From an uncultured Lachnospiraceae bacterium (GTDB lineage: Bacteria; Bacillota; Clostridia; Lachnospirales; Lachnospiraceae): a stretch of DNA of 44,117 nucleotides. Position numbers and translations under genes: made by a program. A model generated the notes under the pieces. It saw only the letters and a list, made by a program, of their open reading frames with translations. It was not told the origin of the DNA and searched no databases. Position 1 is the first letter of the stretch, and every line of letters starts with the position of its first letter. Of the stretch, positions 24,328 to 34,300 are shown piece after piece. The stretch lies in assembly GCA_947039785.1 (NCBI GenBank), contig CAMQZX010000005.1, positions 1-44,117 of the forward strand, read 5' to 3'.

Positions 24328-26100
24328 ATGAAAAACATGATAGATTTACTTGCAAAGGAATTACAGGAGGCTTTTGCAGCGGCTGGTTACGATGGGTCTT
24401 ATGGACGTGTGACTGTTTCCAACCGTCCGGATCTCTGTGAATATCAGTGTAACGGTGCGATGGCAGGTGCCAAGGCATACAAAAAGGCTCCCATTATGAT
24501 CGCCAACGATGTGGTGGAAAAGCTTCAGGACAGCAGCGTATTTTCTCAGGTGCAGGCTGTGAATCCAGGATTTATCAATTTGAAGGTAAAGGAAGAGTTT
24601 CTGGCTGATTATTTAAAGCAGATGGATGCAGATGAGCATCTGGGCGTGGCTCAGGCAGAGCAGCCAAAGACCATTATGATTGATTATGGCGGACCAAATG
24701 TGGCAAAACCTCTTCATGTGGGCCATCTGCGTTCCGCTATCATCGGTGAGTCTATTAAACGCCTGGGACGTTTTATGGGACATAAGGTGATTGGTGATGT
24801 GCATTTGGGAGACTGGGGGCTTCAGATGGGATTGATCATCACAGAACTTCGTCACCGTCAGCCGGATCTGGTATATTTCCAGGAGGACTATGAGGGAGAG
24901 TATCCCACAGAAGCACCATTTACCATCAGTGAGCTGGAAGAAATTTATCCGGCGGCCAGCGCAAAGTCCAAGGAAGACGAAGCGTATAAGGAAGATGCCA
25001 TGGAAGCAACTCATAAGCTGCAGCAGGGAAATCCAGGCTACATGGCTTTGTGGAATCATATCTTAAATGTGTCTGTGACAGACCTGAAAAAGAATTACGA
25101 GAAATTGAATGTGACCTTTGATTTGTGGAAGAAGGAGTCTGACGCGCAGCCTTATATTCCGGATATGGTACAGTACCTGAAGGATGAGGGATACGCCCAT
25201 CTGGATCAGGGGGCCCTGGTGGTGGATGTAAAGGAAGAAACCGATACCAAAGAGATCCCTCCCTGTATGATCTTAAAATCCGATGGTGCATCTCTTTATA
25301 ATACTACAGATCTGGCTACCATTGTGGAACGTATGAAGCTGTTCCATCCCGATGAAATCATTTACGTGGTGGATAAGCGTCAGGAACTGTATTTTACCCA
25401 GGTGTTCCGCTGCGCAAGAAAGGCAAAGCTGGTGGAAGAAGATACAGGATTGTTCTTCCTGGGATTTGGTACCATGAACGGCAAGGACGGAAAGCCCTTT
25501 AAGACTCGTCAGGGCGGTGTGATGCGTCTTGAGAATCTGATTGGGGAGATCAACGAAGAGATGTATCAGAAGATCGTTGAGAACCAGAACAGGAACGTAC
25601 AGTCTGAGGATGCCAAAGCTACTGCTCAGGTGGTGGGACTGGCTGCCATCAAGTATGGAGATCTGTCCAACCAGGCTACTAAGGATTATGTGTTTGATGT
25701 GGATCGTTTCACTTCCTTTGAAGGAGACACCGGTCCGTACATTCTGTATACAATTGTACGTATCAAATCCATTCTCAGCCGTTATATGGAAGAGGGCGGC
25801 AATCCTCAGGAATGCTGTATGAAAGGTGCTTCCAGTGACAGTGAGAAGGCATTGATGCTGGAACTTAGTAAATTTAATGGTGTGATTGAGAGTGCATATC
25901 AGGAGAAGGCTCCTCATAAGATTTGTTCTTACATCTATGACGTGGCCAATGCATTCAATCATTTCTATCATGAGACAAAGATTTTGGGCGAAGAGGATGT
26001 GGAGAAGAAGCAGTCCTGGATTGCTCTTTTAGTATTTGCCAGAAAGGTGCTGGAAGTGTGCATTGATATTCTTGGATTCTCTGCACCGGAAAGAATGTAA
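24328..26100 (+). CDS. argS: Arginyl-tRNA synthetase
   Basis: A 590-residue class I synthetase that charges tRNA-Arg. The N-terminal additional domain precedes the HIGH-type motif HVGH (130-133) in KPLHVGHLRSAIIGE. The KMSKS region is degenerate (KPFKTRQGG), as in many ArgRS. The C-terminal DALR anticodon domain ends GFSAPERM. It begins at ATG 24328 behind AGGAG. Cotranscription with degV before it and the HAD gene after it is likely from the 15- and 16-base gaps. No T-box leader was seen. Confidence 0.96.
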   Translation: MKNMIDLLAKELQEAFAAAGYDGSYGRVTVSNRPDLCEYQCNGAMAGAKAYKKAPIMIANDVVEKLQDSSVFSQVQAVNPGFINLKVKEEFLADYLKQMDADEHLGVAQAEQPKTIMIDYGGPNVAKPLHVGHLRSAIIGESIKRLGRFMGHKVIGDVHLGDWGLQMGLIITELRHRQPDLVYFQEDYEGEYPTEAPFTISELEEIYPAASAKSKEDEAYKEDAMEATHKLQQGNPGYMALWNHILNVSVTDLKKNYEKLNVTFDLWKKESDAQPYIPDMVQYLKDEGYAHLDQGALVVDVKEETDTKEIPPCMILKSDGASLYNTTDLATIVERMKLFHPDEIIYVVDKRQELYFTQVFRCARKAKLVEEDTGLFFLGFGTMNGKDGKPFKTRQGGVMRLENLIGEINEEMYQKIVENQNRNVQSEDAKATAQVVGLAAIKYGDLSNQATKDYVFDVDRFTSFEGDTGPYILYTIVRIKSILSRYMEEGGNPQECCMKGASSDSEKALMLELSKFNGVIESAYQEKAPHKICSYIYDVANAFNHFYHETKILGEEDVEKKQSWIALLVFARKVLEVCIDILGFSAPERM

Positions 26101-26116
26101 ATAAAAAGGAGATTTT

Positions 26117-26764
26117 ATGTATCGTGTCATACTATTTGACTTAGACGGCACTTTGACGGATTCTGGTGAGGGAATCATGAAATCTGTTCAGTATGCCATC
26201 GAGAAGCTGGGGATGGAGACGCCCTCTTTAGAGGAACTGAGATGCTTCGTGGGACCGCCCCTGATGGAGCAGTTTATGACCTTTTGCCATATTCCGGAGG
26301 AGCAGGGCCGTAAGGCAGTGGAATATTATCGTGAGAGATACAGCATTGTAGGACTCTATGAGAACGTACCTTACGAAGGAATCCAGACAACTTTGGCCAA
26401 ATTAAAGGCTCAGGGCTATGTTCTGGGGGTGGCTTCCTCCAAGCCGGAATATTTTGTGGAGAAAATATTAAAGCATTTCTCCATGGATCAGTATTTTGAT
26501 GCGGTGGTGGGGAGCGAATTAAGCGGCCAGCGTACCAGAAAATCAGAGGTGGTAGAGGAAGCCCTTCGACGTCTTGGGTGTGATCAGAAAAGAGAGGAAG
26601 TAATTCTGGTGGGAGATCGAAAATACGATGTTCTGGGAGCCAGAGATATGGGCATAGACTGCATTGCTGTGTCCTATGGATATGGAAGCTGGGAGGAATT
26701 AAATGAAGTTCGTCCGGCGGTCATTGTTTCATCTGTAAAAGAGCTGGAAGATTTTTTCGCATAA
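26117..26764 (+). CDS. HAD-family phosphatase (phosphoglycolate phosphatase-like)
   Basis: A 215-residue HAD hydrolase. Motif I is FDLDGTLTDS (Asp8 nucleophile, Asp10), followed by a helical cap (about 15-80). Motif II is VASSK, motif III contains the Lys in RKSEVVEEAL, and motif IV is VGDRKYDVLGA. The cap type and length place it near Gph/PpaX/YjjG. Candidate substrates are phosphoglycolate, pyrophosphate or nucleotides, and sequence alone does not choose between them. It is in the degV-argS operon, with GGAG before ATG 26117. Confidence 0.9.
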   Translation: MYRVILFDLDGTLTDSGEGIMKSVQYAIEKLGMETPSLEELRCFVGPPLMEQFMTFCHIPEEQGRKAVEYYRERYSIVGLYENVPYEGIQTTLAKLKAQGYVLGVASSKPEYFVEKILKHFSMDQYFDAVVGSELSGQRTRKSEVVEEALRRLGCDQKREEVILVGDRKYDVLGARDMGIDCIAVSYGYGSWEELNEVRPAVIVSSVKELEDFFA

Positions 26765-26796
26765 GCCCTCTGCCTCGGGAAAGCTTTCCGGGGAAG

Positions 26797-27570
26797 GTGT
26801 GGAGGGTGGCATATCCTTGTGGAATTTATCTGCTCTTTATGTGTATGACGTCCCTGGCAGTTTCCGTGCCGATGGCAGTTTTGGGGGCGGATTATGAAAC
26901 CTTGTTGAAATCCTCTCTTTGGTCCACGGCAGCGGCAGGACTTTTGATGATTCCAACTGCCATTTATTTCATACATAAGGACGAGAAGAGGAGAAATCCT
27001 CTGAAAAACATTCACGCTGCTCTAAGGCTTGTGGATGTGATTTGGATGTTGGGGCTTGGGGCTTCCCTGGCATATCTTTTGAATTTTCTGCTGGCAGTTC
27101 TGCACATTTTTGAACTGTTTCCCAGTTACAGTCAGGATGCCGGTCAGATTATTTATTCCAATCCCTTTTTGGCGGCAGTTTTATGCGGCGGCATTGTGGC
27201 TCCCATAGCGGAGGAATATGTATTTCGGGGAATAATCTATCCCCGCCTGAAGGATTATCTGGGTGTCAAATGGGCAATTCTTTTGTCTGCGTTGATGTTT
27301 GGTGCTTTTCACGGGAACATGACACAATTTATTTATGCCACCATTTTGGGAGCGGTATTTGCCTGGTTTGTGGAATACTTTCATACCTTAAAGGCATCCA
27401 TCCTTCTGCATATATCGGCCAATGTCTGGTCCTTTGTGCTATCATATTATGGTACCCGGTGGACAGAGATTGCCGGAGGTTTGCCATTGCTTGTGGTGGT
27501 AGTGTTACAGTTTATGATTGTTGTTTTGAGCGTCGTATATCTGAGGCAGACTGGGAAAAACAGGAGATGA
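26797..27570 (+). CDS. CPBP family intramembrane glutamic endopeptidase
   Basis: A 257-residue membrane protein with about eight hydrophobic segments. The CPBP (Abi/Rce1-like) motifs are complete: EEYVFRG (Glu139, Glu140, Arg144), FGAFHGN (His172) and HISAN (His205, Asn209). The family includes CAAX prenyl proteases and proteins for bacteriocin self-immunity or maturation; the substrate is unknown here. The start is uncertain. GTG 26797 (used here) keeps the WRVAYP opening but has no spaced Shine-Dalgarno. GTG 26806 is eight bases after GGAAGG (26792-26797). It is the last gene of the degV operon. Confidence 0.87.
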   Translation: MWRVAYPCGIYLLFMCMTSLAVSVPMAVLGADYETLLKSSLWSTAAAGLLMIPTAIYFIHKDEKRRNPLKNIHAALRLVDVIWMLGLGASLAYLLNFLLAVLHIFELFPSYSQDAGQIIYSNPFLAAVLCGGIVAPIAEEYVFRGIIYPRLKDYLGVKWAILLSALMFGAFHGNMTQFIYATILGAVFAWFVEYFHTLKASILLHISANVWSFVLSYYGTRWTEIAGGLPLLVVVVLQFMIVVLSVVYLRQTGKNRR

Positions 27571-27579
27571 AATTGTATA

Positions 27580-27637
27580 GAAAAATGCGAAAATTAAGTT
27601 TTAGGCAGAGTTCCAAACTTGATTTTCGCATTTTTTT
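27580..27637 (+). terminator. Terminator after the degV-argS-HAD-CPBP operon
   Basis: A long hairpin. AAAATGCGAAAAT plus AAGTTT (about 27581-27602) pairs with AAACTT plus ATTTTCGCATTTT (27615-27634), with single-base interruptions. A T7 run follows from 27631. Confidence 0.88.
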
Positions 27638-27746
27638 GAGAAAATAATTTTTGCTTATCTCTTTGTATGATAGAAGAAAAAAGAAAAAACAGGAATTAAT
27701 ATCAGTTAATAATACGAAAATAAATAAAATAGACAAATAATCAGAC

Positions 27747-27795
27747 AATTTAAAGGAAATTTAGGGTTTACAAGCAGAAAAAAATATTGTATAGT
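27747..27795 (+). promoter_or_regulatory. gltB promoter with upstream CodY-box-like sequence
   Basis: TTTACA (27767-27772) and TATAGT (27790-27795) are separated by 17 bases. Five bases upstream, AATTTAAAGGAAATT (27747-27761) matches 12 of 15 positions of the CodY consensus AATTTTCWGAAAATT. The promoter is well supported. The CodY site is tentative because the surroundings are AT-rich. Confidence 0.65.
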
Positions 27796-27877
27796 ATTAG
27801 CAGTTAAAAGTGCTGAAGGCAAAAAGAGAAAAGTAAGTCCTGAAGCAGTTCTGAAAACATAGAAAGGAAGAAAGCGA

Positions 27878-30800
27878 ATGGAGAAGACGTTATACGATCC
27901 CCGCTTTGAGCATGATAACTGCGGTATAGGAGCTGTGGTGAATATCAAAGGGGTTAAAACACACGAAACAGTAGCAAACGCCCTGAAAATAGTAGAAAAC
28001 TTAGAACATAGAGCTGGCAAGGATGCCGAGGGAAAGACAGGTGACGGTGTAGGAATTCTGTTGCAGATTTCGCATAGATTTTTCACAAAAGCCTGTAAGT
28101 CCATCGGCATCTTTTTAGGTGAAGAGAGAGATTACGGAATAGGTATGTTCTTCTTCCCTCAGGATGAACTGAAGAGAAATCAGGCCAAGAAGATGTTCGA
28201 GGTTATTGTAAAGAAGGAAGGAATGGAATTCCTCGGATGGAGAAAGGTTCCTACTGTTCCTGAGGTTTTGGGAACAAGAGCTTTGGAATGCATGCCATAC
28301 ATTATGCAGGCTTTTGTAAAACGTCCCCGTAATGTTGAAAGAGGATTGGACTTTGACAGGAAGTTGTACGTGGTACGCCGAATCTTTGAACAGTCCAACG
28401 ACAATTCTTTTGTGGTATCCTTTTCCAGCAGAACCATTGCTTATAAGGGAATGTTTTTGGTAGGACAGCTTAGAACCTTCTTTAAGGATCTGCAGAGTCC
28501 GGATTATGAGTCAGCCATTGCTATGGTTCACTCACGATTCAGTACCAATACTTCACCAAGCTGGCAGAGAGCACATCCTTATCGATTCATCGTACATAAT
28601 GGTGAGATCAACACCATCCGCGGTAATGCAGATAAGATGCTTGCCCGCGAAGAGACCATGGATAATGGAGCTTTGGGAGAAGACCTTTACACAGTGCTTC
28701 CAGTAATCAATGCTTCCGGTTCTGACTCTGCTATGCTTGACAATGCACTGGAGTTTCTGGTAATGAGCGGAATGCCCCTGCCTCTGGCTGTTACCATTCT
28801 GATTCCGGAGCCATGGGCAAACAACCGCACCATGAGTCAGGAGAAAAAGGATTTCTACCAGTATTATGCAACCATGATGGAGCCTTGGGATGGCCCCGCA
28901 TCCATTTTGTTTACCGATGGAGACGTAATGGGAGCTGTGTTAGACCGCAATGGTCTGCGTCCTTCCCGTTATTATATTACAGACGACGGCAACATGATCC
29001 TCTCCTCTGAGGTAGGTGTGCTGGACATTGATCCTTCCAAGATTGTGGAAAAGGAAAGATTACATCCTGGAAAAATGCTTCTGGTGGATACCGTTCAGGG
29101 CAAGGTTCTTTCCGACGATGAAGTAAAAGAAAGCTATGCATTAAAACAGCCCTATGGTGAGTGGCTGGACAGCAACCTGATTGAGCTGAAAAACCTGAAG
29201 ATTCCCAACAAGAGAGTGCCGGAGTACAGCTACGAAGAGCGTGCCAGATTGCAGAAAGCCTTCGGTTATACCTATGAAGAGTACCGCACTTCTATTTTAA
29301 ATATGGCAACCAAGGGAAGTGAAGGAATCGGAGCCATGGGTATCGATTCTCCGTTGCCAGTACTTTCCACCAGGCATCAGCCTCTGTTTGGCTACTTCAA
29401 ACAGTTGTTTGCTCAGGTAACAAACCCGCCAATTGATGCGATTCGTGAGGAAGTGGTGACTTCCACCACCGTATATGTAGGTGAGGATGGCAACCTGTTG
29501 GAAGAGAAGCCGGAGAACTGCCGTGTGCTGAAGGTAAACAATCCTATTCTTACCAACACGGACCTTTTGAAAATTAAAAATATGGATGTGGATAACTTTA
29601 AGGTTGAGACTATCCCCATCCTGTTCTATAAAAACACAAGACTGGAAAAAGCCATCGACCATCTGTTTGTGGAAGTTGACCGTGCTCACAGAGAGGGTGC
29701 GAACATCATCATTCTCTCTGACAGAGGCATTGATGAGAATCATATGGCAATTCCTTCTCTGCTGGCAGTATCCGCAGTGCATCAGCACTTGGTTAAGACG
29801 AAGAAACGTACTTCTCTGGCCATCATTCTGGAATCCGGTGAACCAAGAGAGGTGCATCACTTTGCAACCTTGCTTGGATATGGTGCCTGCGCTATCAACC
29901 CATATCTGGCTCAGGACAGCATCCGCGAGCTGATCGATTCCGGTATGCTGGATAAAGATTACTATGCGGCAGTAGAAGATTACAATCACGCGGTCTTAAG
30001 TGGTATCGTTAAGATTGCTTCAAAGATGGGTATTTCCACCATTCAGTCTTACCAGGGTGCTCAGATTTTCGAAGCCATTGGTATTGACGAGCAGGTAATT
30101 GATAAATACTTTACAAATACGGTGAGCCGTATCGGCGGTATTACATTGGAAGATATTGAGAGAGAAGTGGATGAACTGCATTCTGCGGCCTTCGATCCTT
30201 TGGGACTGGAGACAGACCTGACCTTAGACAGTCTGGGACGTCATAAATCCAGAAGCGGTGCTGAGGAGCATCTGTACAATCCAAAGACTATCCATCTTCT
30301 TCAGGAGTCCACAAAGCGGGGCGACTATCAGATGTTCAAAGAGTATACCGAGTGTATCAACGATGAGGAGCATCTGGGCGTGCTCAGAGACTTGCTGGAG
30401 CTGAAATATCCCAAGAAAGGTGTGCCGCTGGAAGAAGTTGAGAGTGTAGACTCCATTGTAACCAGATTTAAGACAGGAGCCATGTCCTATGGTTCCATTT
30501 CCCAGGAAGCTCATGAGACATTGGCAATTGCCATGAACACACTTCATGGTAAGTCTAACAGTGGTGAGGGTGGTGAGAGTCTGGATCGTCTGGAAATTGG
30601 TCCGGATGGCAAGAATCGCTGCTCTGCCATCAAGCAGGTGGCTTCCGGTCGTTTCGGTGTTACTTCCAAATATCTGGTCAGCGCTCAGGAAATCCAGATC
30701 AAAATGGCTCAGGGTGCAAAACCAGGTGAAGGCGGACATTTGCCGGGTAACAAGGTTTATCCATGGATTGCCAAGACAAGACACTCCACACCGGGTGTAA

Positions 30801-32407
30801 GTTTGATTTCCCCACCCCCTCACCATGATATTTATTCTATTGAAGATTTAGCTCAGCTGATTTACGATTTGAAAAACTCCAACCCGGCTGCCAGAATTTC
30901 CGTAAAACTGGTATCGGAAGCTGGTGTAGGTACAGTTGCTGCCGGTGTTGCAAAAGCAGGTGCTCAGGTAATTTTGATTTCCGGTTATGACGGTGGTACT
31001 GGTGCGGCTCCGAGAAGCTCCATTCACAACGCAGGTCTTCCGTGGGAACTGGGTCTTTCTGAGACGCATCAGACGTTGATTCAGAATGGTCTGCGTAACA
31101 AGGTTCGTATTGAGACGGATGGTAAATTGATGACTGGTAAGCATGTGGCAATCGCTGCCATGCTGGGCGCCGAGGAATTTGGTTTTGCCACAGCTCCTCT
31201 GGTAACTATGGGATGTGTCATGATGCGTGTATGTAATCTGGATACCTGTCCGGTGGGCGTGGCTACTCAGAATCCGGAGCTGCGTAAACGTTTCAAAGGT
31301 AAACCGGAATATGTCATCAACTTTATGAGATTTATTGCAGAGGATCTCCGTGAGATTATGGCAAAGCTTGGTGTCCGTACGGTAGATGAGCTGGTGGGAA
31401 GAACGGATTTCCTTCAGGCAAGAAGCGATGTAGCTGCTGAGAAGGCGAAGAAGATTGATATGTCCAGAATCCTGGCAAATCCATATGCCGGAACCAGGCA
31501 GAAAGTAACCTTTGATCCAAAACAGGTATACGATTTCAAACTGGATCAGAAGAAAGATAAGACAGTGCTGATGAGACAGTTTAAAGACGCACTGGAAAAA
31601 GGACAGAAGAAGAGCGTAGAGCTGGATGTCACCAATACAGACCGTACCTTCGGTACCATGTTTGGATCTGAGATTACCAAGAGATACGGAGACGATGTAC
31701 TGGAAGAGGATACCTATCTGGTAAAATGTAACGGTGCCGGCGGACAGAGCTTTGGAGCGTTTATTCCCAAAGGTCTGACTCTGGAACTGGTGGGTGACAG
31801 CAACGACTACTTTGGCAAAGGCTTATCCGGCGGTAAATTGATTGTGTATCCGCCGAGAGGAACCAAATTTAAACAGGATGAAAACATCATCATCGGTAAC
31901 GTGGCTCTATACGGTGCCACAAGCGGTAAAGCCTACATCAACGGTCTGGCTGGAGAACGTTTCTGTGTACGTAACTCCGGTGCCAAGGCAGTGGTAGAAG
32001 GTGTGGGCGACCACGGATGTGAGTACATGACCGGAGGTCGTGTGGTTGTCATTGGTAAAGTTGGAAAGAACTTTGCAGCCGGAATGAGCGGCGGTATCGC
32101 TTATGTACTGGATGAGAAAAACGATTTATATACAAAAGTGAATAAGCAGATGGTATCCATCGATAAAGTGAGCAATAAATACGATGTTCTGGAGATGAAA
32201 AATATGATTCAGGAGCATGTGGCTTACACAAATTCTGTAAAGGGTAAGATGATACTGGATCATTTTGAAGAATATCTGCCAAAATTTAAGAAAATTATTC
32301 CTCACGACTACAACCGTATGCTGACCACCATCGTGAAGATGGAAGAGAGAGGGCTTAGCAGCCAGCAGGCGCAGATTGAAGCGTTTTATGCGAATACTAA
32401 TAAATAA
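27878..32407 (+). CDS. gltB: Glutamate synthase large (alpha) subunit
   Basis: A 1509-residue subunit that, with GltD, makes two glutamates from glutamine and 2-oxoglutarate. The N-terminal class II glutaminase starts at Cys15 (HDNCGIG), implying removal of a 14-residue propeptide to expose the nucleophile. A central domain and an FMN-binding TIM barrel follow. The 3Fe-4S ligands are Cys1113, Cys1119 and Cys1124 (CVMMRVCNLDTC). The C-terminal beta-helix GXGXG domain is present. Length and domains are complete. The start ATG 27878 follows AAAGGAAG. gltD follows after 13 bases. Confidence 0.97.
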   Translation: MEKTLYDPRFEHDNCGIGAVVNIKGVKTHETVANALKIVENLEHRAGKDAEGKTGDGVGILLQISHRFFTKACKSIGIFLGEERDYGIGMFFFPQDELKRNQAKKMFEVIVKKEGMEFLGWRKVPTVPEVLGTRALECMPYIMQAFVKRPRNVERGLDFDRKLYVVRRIFEQSNDNSFVVSFSSRTIAYKGMFLVGQLRTFFKDLQSPDYESAIAMVHSRFSTNTSPSWQRAHPYRFIVHNGEINTIRGNADKMLAREETMDNGALGEDLYTVLPVINASGSDSAMLDNALEFLVMSGMPLPLAVTILIPEPWANNRTMSQEKKDFYQYYATMMEPWDGPASILFTDGDVMGAVLDRNGLRPSRYYITDDGNMILSSEVGVLDIDPSKIVEKERLHPGKMLLVDTVQGKVLSDDEVKESYALKQPYGEWLDSNLIELKNLKIPNKRVPEYSYEERARLQKAFGYTYEEYRTSILNMATKGSEGIGAMGIDSPLPVLSTRHQPLFGYFKQLFAQVTNPPIDAIREEVVTSTTVYVGEDGNLLEEKPENCRVLKVNNPILTNTDLLKIKNMDVDNFKVETIPILFYKNTRLEKAIDHLFVEVDRAHREGANIIILSDRGIDENHMAIPSLLAVSAVHQHLVKTKKRTSLAIILESGEPREVHHFATLLGYGACAINPYLAQDSIRELIDSGMLDKDYYAAVEDYNHAVLSGIVKIASKMGISTIQSYQGAQIFEAIGIDEQVIDKYFTNTVSRIGGITLEDIEREVDELHSAAFDPLGLETDLTLDSLGRHKSRSGAEEHLYNPKTIHLLQESTKRGDYQMFKEYTECINDEEHLGVLRDLLELKYPKKGVPLEEVESVDSIVTRFKTGAMSYGSISQEAHETLAIAMNTLHGKSNSGEGGESLDRLEIGPDGKNRCSAIKQVASGRFGVTSKYLVSAQEIQIKMAQGAKPGEGGHLPGNKVYPWIAKTRHSTPGVSLISPPPHHDIYSIEDLAQLIYDLKNSNPAARISVKLVSEAGVGTVAAGVAKAGAQVILISGYDGGTGAAPRSSIHNAGLPWELGLSETHQTLIQNGLRNKVRIETDGKLMTGKHVAIAAMLGAEEFGFATAPLVTMGCVMMRVCNLDTCPVGVATQNPELRKRFKGKPEYVINFMRFIAEDLREIMAKLGVRTVDELVGRTDFLQARSDVAAEKAKKIDMSRILANPYAGTRQKVTFDPKQVYDFKLDQKKDKTVLMRQFKDALEKGQKKSVELDVTNTDRTFGTMFGSEITKRYGDDVLEEDTYLVKCNGAGGQSFGAFIPKGLTLELVGDSNDYFGKGLSGGKLIVYPPRGTKFKQDENIIIGNVALYGATSGKAYINGLAGERFCVRNSGAKAVVEGVGDHGCEYMTGGRVVVIGKVGKNFAAGMSGGIAYVLDEKNDLYTKVNKQMVSIDKVSNKYDVLEMKNMIQEHVAYTNSVKGKMILDHFEEYLPKFKKIIPHDYNRMLTTIVKMEERGLSSQQAQIEAFYANTNK

Positions 32408-32420
32408 GGAGGGATGAAAC

Positions 32421-33914
32421 GTGGGAAAACCATCAGGATTTTTAGATTATAAAAGAACTGTCAGCACTGCTGAAGAACCAAAAGAAAGAATTAAACATTT
32501 TAACGAATTCCATATGCATCTCCCCTTGGAAGAACAACAGCTTCAGGGCGCAAGATGTATGGCCTGCGGAGTTCCATTCTGCCAGGCGGGAATGATGATC
32601 AGCGGCATGGCATCCGGCTGTCCGCTGCACAACCTGGTACCGGAATGGAATGATTTGGTATATCATGGAAACTGGGAGATGGCTTATAAGAGATTGACAA
32701 AGACCAACAGCTTCCCGGAATTTACATCCAGAGTCTGCCCGGCTCTGTGCGAGGCGGCCTGTACCTGTAACTTAAACGATGACCCCGTCTCTACCAAGGA
32801 GAACGAGTATGCCATCATTGAAAACGCTTATGAGAAGGGTTATGCCAAGGCAAATCCCCCTGCAGTGCGTACCGGAAAGAAGGTAGCCATTGTGGGAAGC
32901 GGTCCATCCGGACTGGCAGCGGCAGATCAGCTTAACAAGCGTGGCCATGAAGTGACTGTCTTCGAGAGAAATGACCGTGTGGGAGGACTTCTCCGCTACG
33001 GCATTCCCAATATGAAATTGGAGAAGCACGTCATTGACCGTAAAGTAAAAATCATGGAAGAAGAAGGCGTGAAGTTTGTCACCAATGCAGATGTGGGTAA
33101 GACTGTGAAAGCTTCCCAGCTTATGAAGGATTTTGACCGCGTAGTGCTCTGCTGCGGCGCTTCCAATCCCCGTGATTTGAAGAATCCGGGAAGGGATGCC
33201 AAGGGAATCTATTTTGCCGTGGATTTCCTCACCAGAACCACCAGGAGTCTTCTGGATTCCAATTTCGCCGATAAGAAGTTTGTCGATGTAAAAGGCAAAA
33301 ACGTCATCGTCATCGGCGGCGGTGATACTGGTAACGACTGTACCGGTACTTCTATCCGTCTGGGCGCCAAGAGTGTTGTCCAGATTGAGATGATGCCAAA
33401 GGCTCCGGATACAAGAGCCGAGAACAATCCATGGCCGGAGTGGCCGAAAATCTGCAAGACTGATTATGGTCAGGAAGAAGCGATTGCCATGTTTGGCCAT
33501 GATCCGCGAGTCTATCAGACTACGGTTACCGAGTTTGTAAAAAACAAAAACGGTGAGCTGTGTCAGGTGAAGACGGTGAAGCTGGAGCCTCAGAAGGACG
33601 AAGCTTCAGGGCGTATGAAGATGGTTCCTGTGAAAGGCAGTGAGTCTACCATGCCGGCAGATATCGTGCTGATCGCAGCAGGTTTCCTGGGATCTCAGGA
33701 TTATGTAACCAAGGCATTTAAAGTGGATGTGGACGGAAGAACCAACGTGGCAACAGCACCGGGCAGACATGAGACTTCTGTGAAAAATGTATTTACGGCG
33801 GGAGATATGCACCGCGGTCAGTCACTGGTTGTATGGGCCATCCGTGAAGGCCGTGAAGTGGCAGAAGCCGTGGATAAGAGCCTTATGGGTTATACAAACC
33901 TTCGCGTTCAATAA
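32421..33914 (+). CDS. gltD: Glutamate synthase small (beta) subunit
   Basis: A 497-residue NAD(P)H-oxidising partner of GltB. The N-terminal region binds two 4Fe-4S clusters (Cys46, 49, 54, 67 and Cys106, 110, 114, 116). The FAD-binding motif is VAIVGSGPSGLAAA (about 155-168), and the NAD(P)H-binding motif is VIVIGGGDTGNDC. The late FAD motif is VFTAGDMHRGQSLVVWAI. It starts at GTG 32421 behind AGGAGGG, one operon with gltB. A terminator follows. Confidence 0.97.
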   Translation: MGKPSGFLDYKRTVSTAEEPKERIKHFNEFHMHLPLEEQQLQGARCMACGVPFCQAGMMISGMASGCPLHNLVPEWNDLVYHGNWEMAYKRLTKTNSFPEFTSRVCPALCEAACTCNLNDDPVSTKENEYAIIENAYEKGYAKANPPAVRTGKKVAIVGSGPSGLAAADQLNKRGHEVTVFERNDRVGGLLRYGIPNMKLEKHVIDRKVKIMEEEGVKFVTNADVGKTVKASQLMKDFDRVVLCCGASNPRDLKNPGRDAKGIYFAVDFLTRTTRSLLDSNFADKKFVDVKGKNVIVIGGGDTGNDCTGTSIRLGAKSVVQIEMMPKAPDTRAENNPWPEWPKICKTDYGQEEAIAMFGHDPRVYQTTVTEFVKNKNGELCQVKTVKLEPQKDEASGRMKMVPVKGSESTMPADIVLIAAGFLGSQDYVTKAFKVDVDGRTNVATAPGRHETSVKNVFTAGDMHRGQSLVVWAIREGREVAEAVDKSLMGYTNLRVQ

Positions 33915-33949
33915 TTATTTTTAATCATTATAGACAGAACGAATGTTTT

Positions 33950-33988
33950 ACAGGCAGCACTTTCAACAGGAGGTGCTGTCTGTTTTTG
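33950..33988 (+). terminator. Terminator after gltBD
   Basis: ACAGGCAGCAC (33950-33960) pairs with GTGCTGTCTGT (33973-33983), including one G-U pair, and a T5 run follows. Confidence 0.85.
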
Positions 33989-34223
33989 CTTCTAAGCAGC
34001 ATAGAAATTCCGCTGGAATTCCCATGCCACAGAAAGCTCTCCGTTCAGGATTCTTTTTACCTGATATACAGGAAAATCATTCGTGTGTATATTTTATGTC
34101 AGAAAATTATAGGAAATTGCGATTTTAGGCGGGGCTTCATAAAAAATTAAGAAAATCCTTGCAAAAGTGTAAGCTATAATCTCTGTTATTTTCAGATGAA
34201 TTATTGTATGATATAGAAAGTAG

Positions 34224-34252
34224 TTGACATCAAATCAGGAATGTATTATTGT
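34224..34252 (+). promoter_or_regulatory. Promoter of the second MacAB-like operon
   Basis: A perfect TTGACA (34224-34229) and TATTGT (34247-34252) are separated by 17 bases. This leaves a leader of about 40 bases before ATG 34301. Confidence 0.6.
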
Positions 34253-34300
34253 ATTAATAGCGTAGTACAAACATACAATTTAGTTAGAGCGAGGACGATT

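Larger units (their letters stand above)
27571..27877 (+). other. Intergenic region before gltB (307 bases)
   Basis: In order, this gap holds a strong terminator (27580-27637), about 110 bases of AT-rich sequence without a recognisable gene, a CodY-box-like 15-mer (27747-27761), the gltB promoter (27767-27795) and a leader of about 75 bases. The leader contains short A/G-rich repeats around CTGAAG but no riboswitch class I recognise. Confidence 0.7.
33915..34300 (+). other. Intergenic region between gltD and second export operon (386 bases)
   Basis: It holds the gltBD terminator (33950-33988), a short hairpin AATTCC-gct-GGAATT near 34006-34020, about 150 bases of AT-rich sequence without a credible gene, and the promoter of the next operon (34224-34252). 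A 61-codon ORF at 33943-34128 runs through the terminator and has no Shine-Dalgarno. Confidence 0.7.

Noticed and set aside
33943-34128. A 61-codon frame after gltD
   Set aside because: It runs through the gltBD terminator, has no ribosome site, and its sequence resembles no protein I know.
34241-34300. Upstream ATG for the second-system ATPase, adding 20 residues
   Set aside because: It overlaps the predicted -10 box and lacks a Shine-Dalgarno; ATG 34301 gives the normal family N-terminus.
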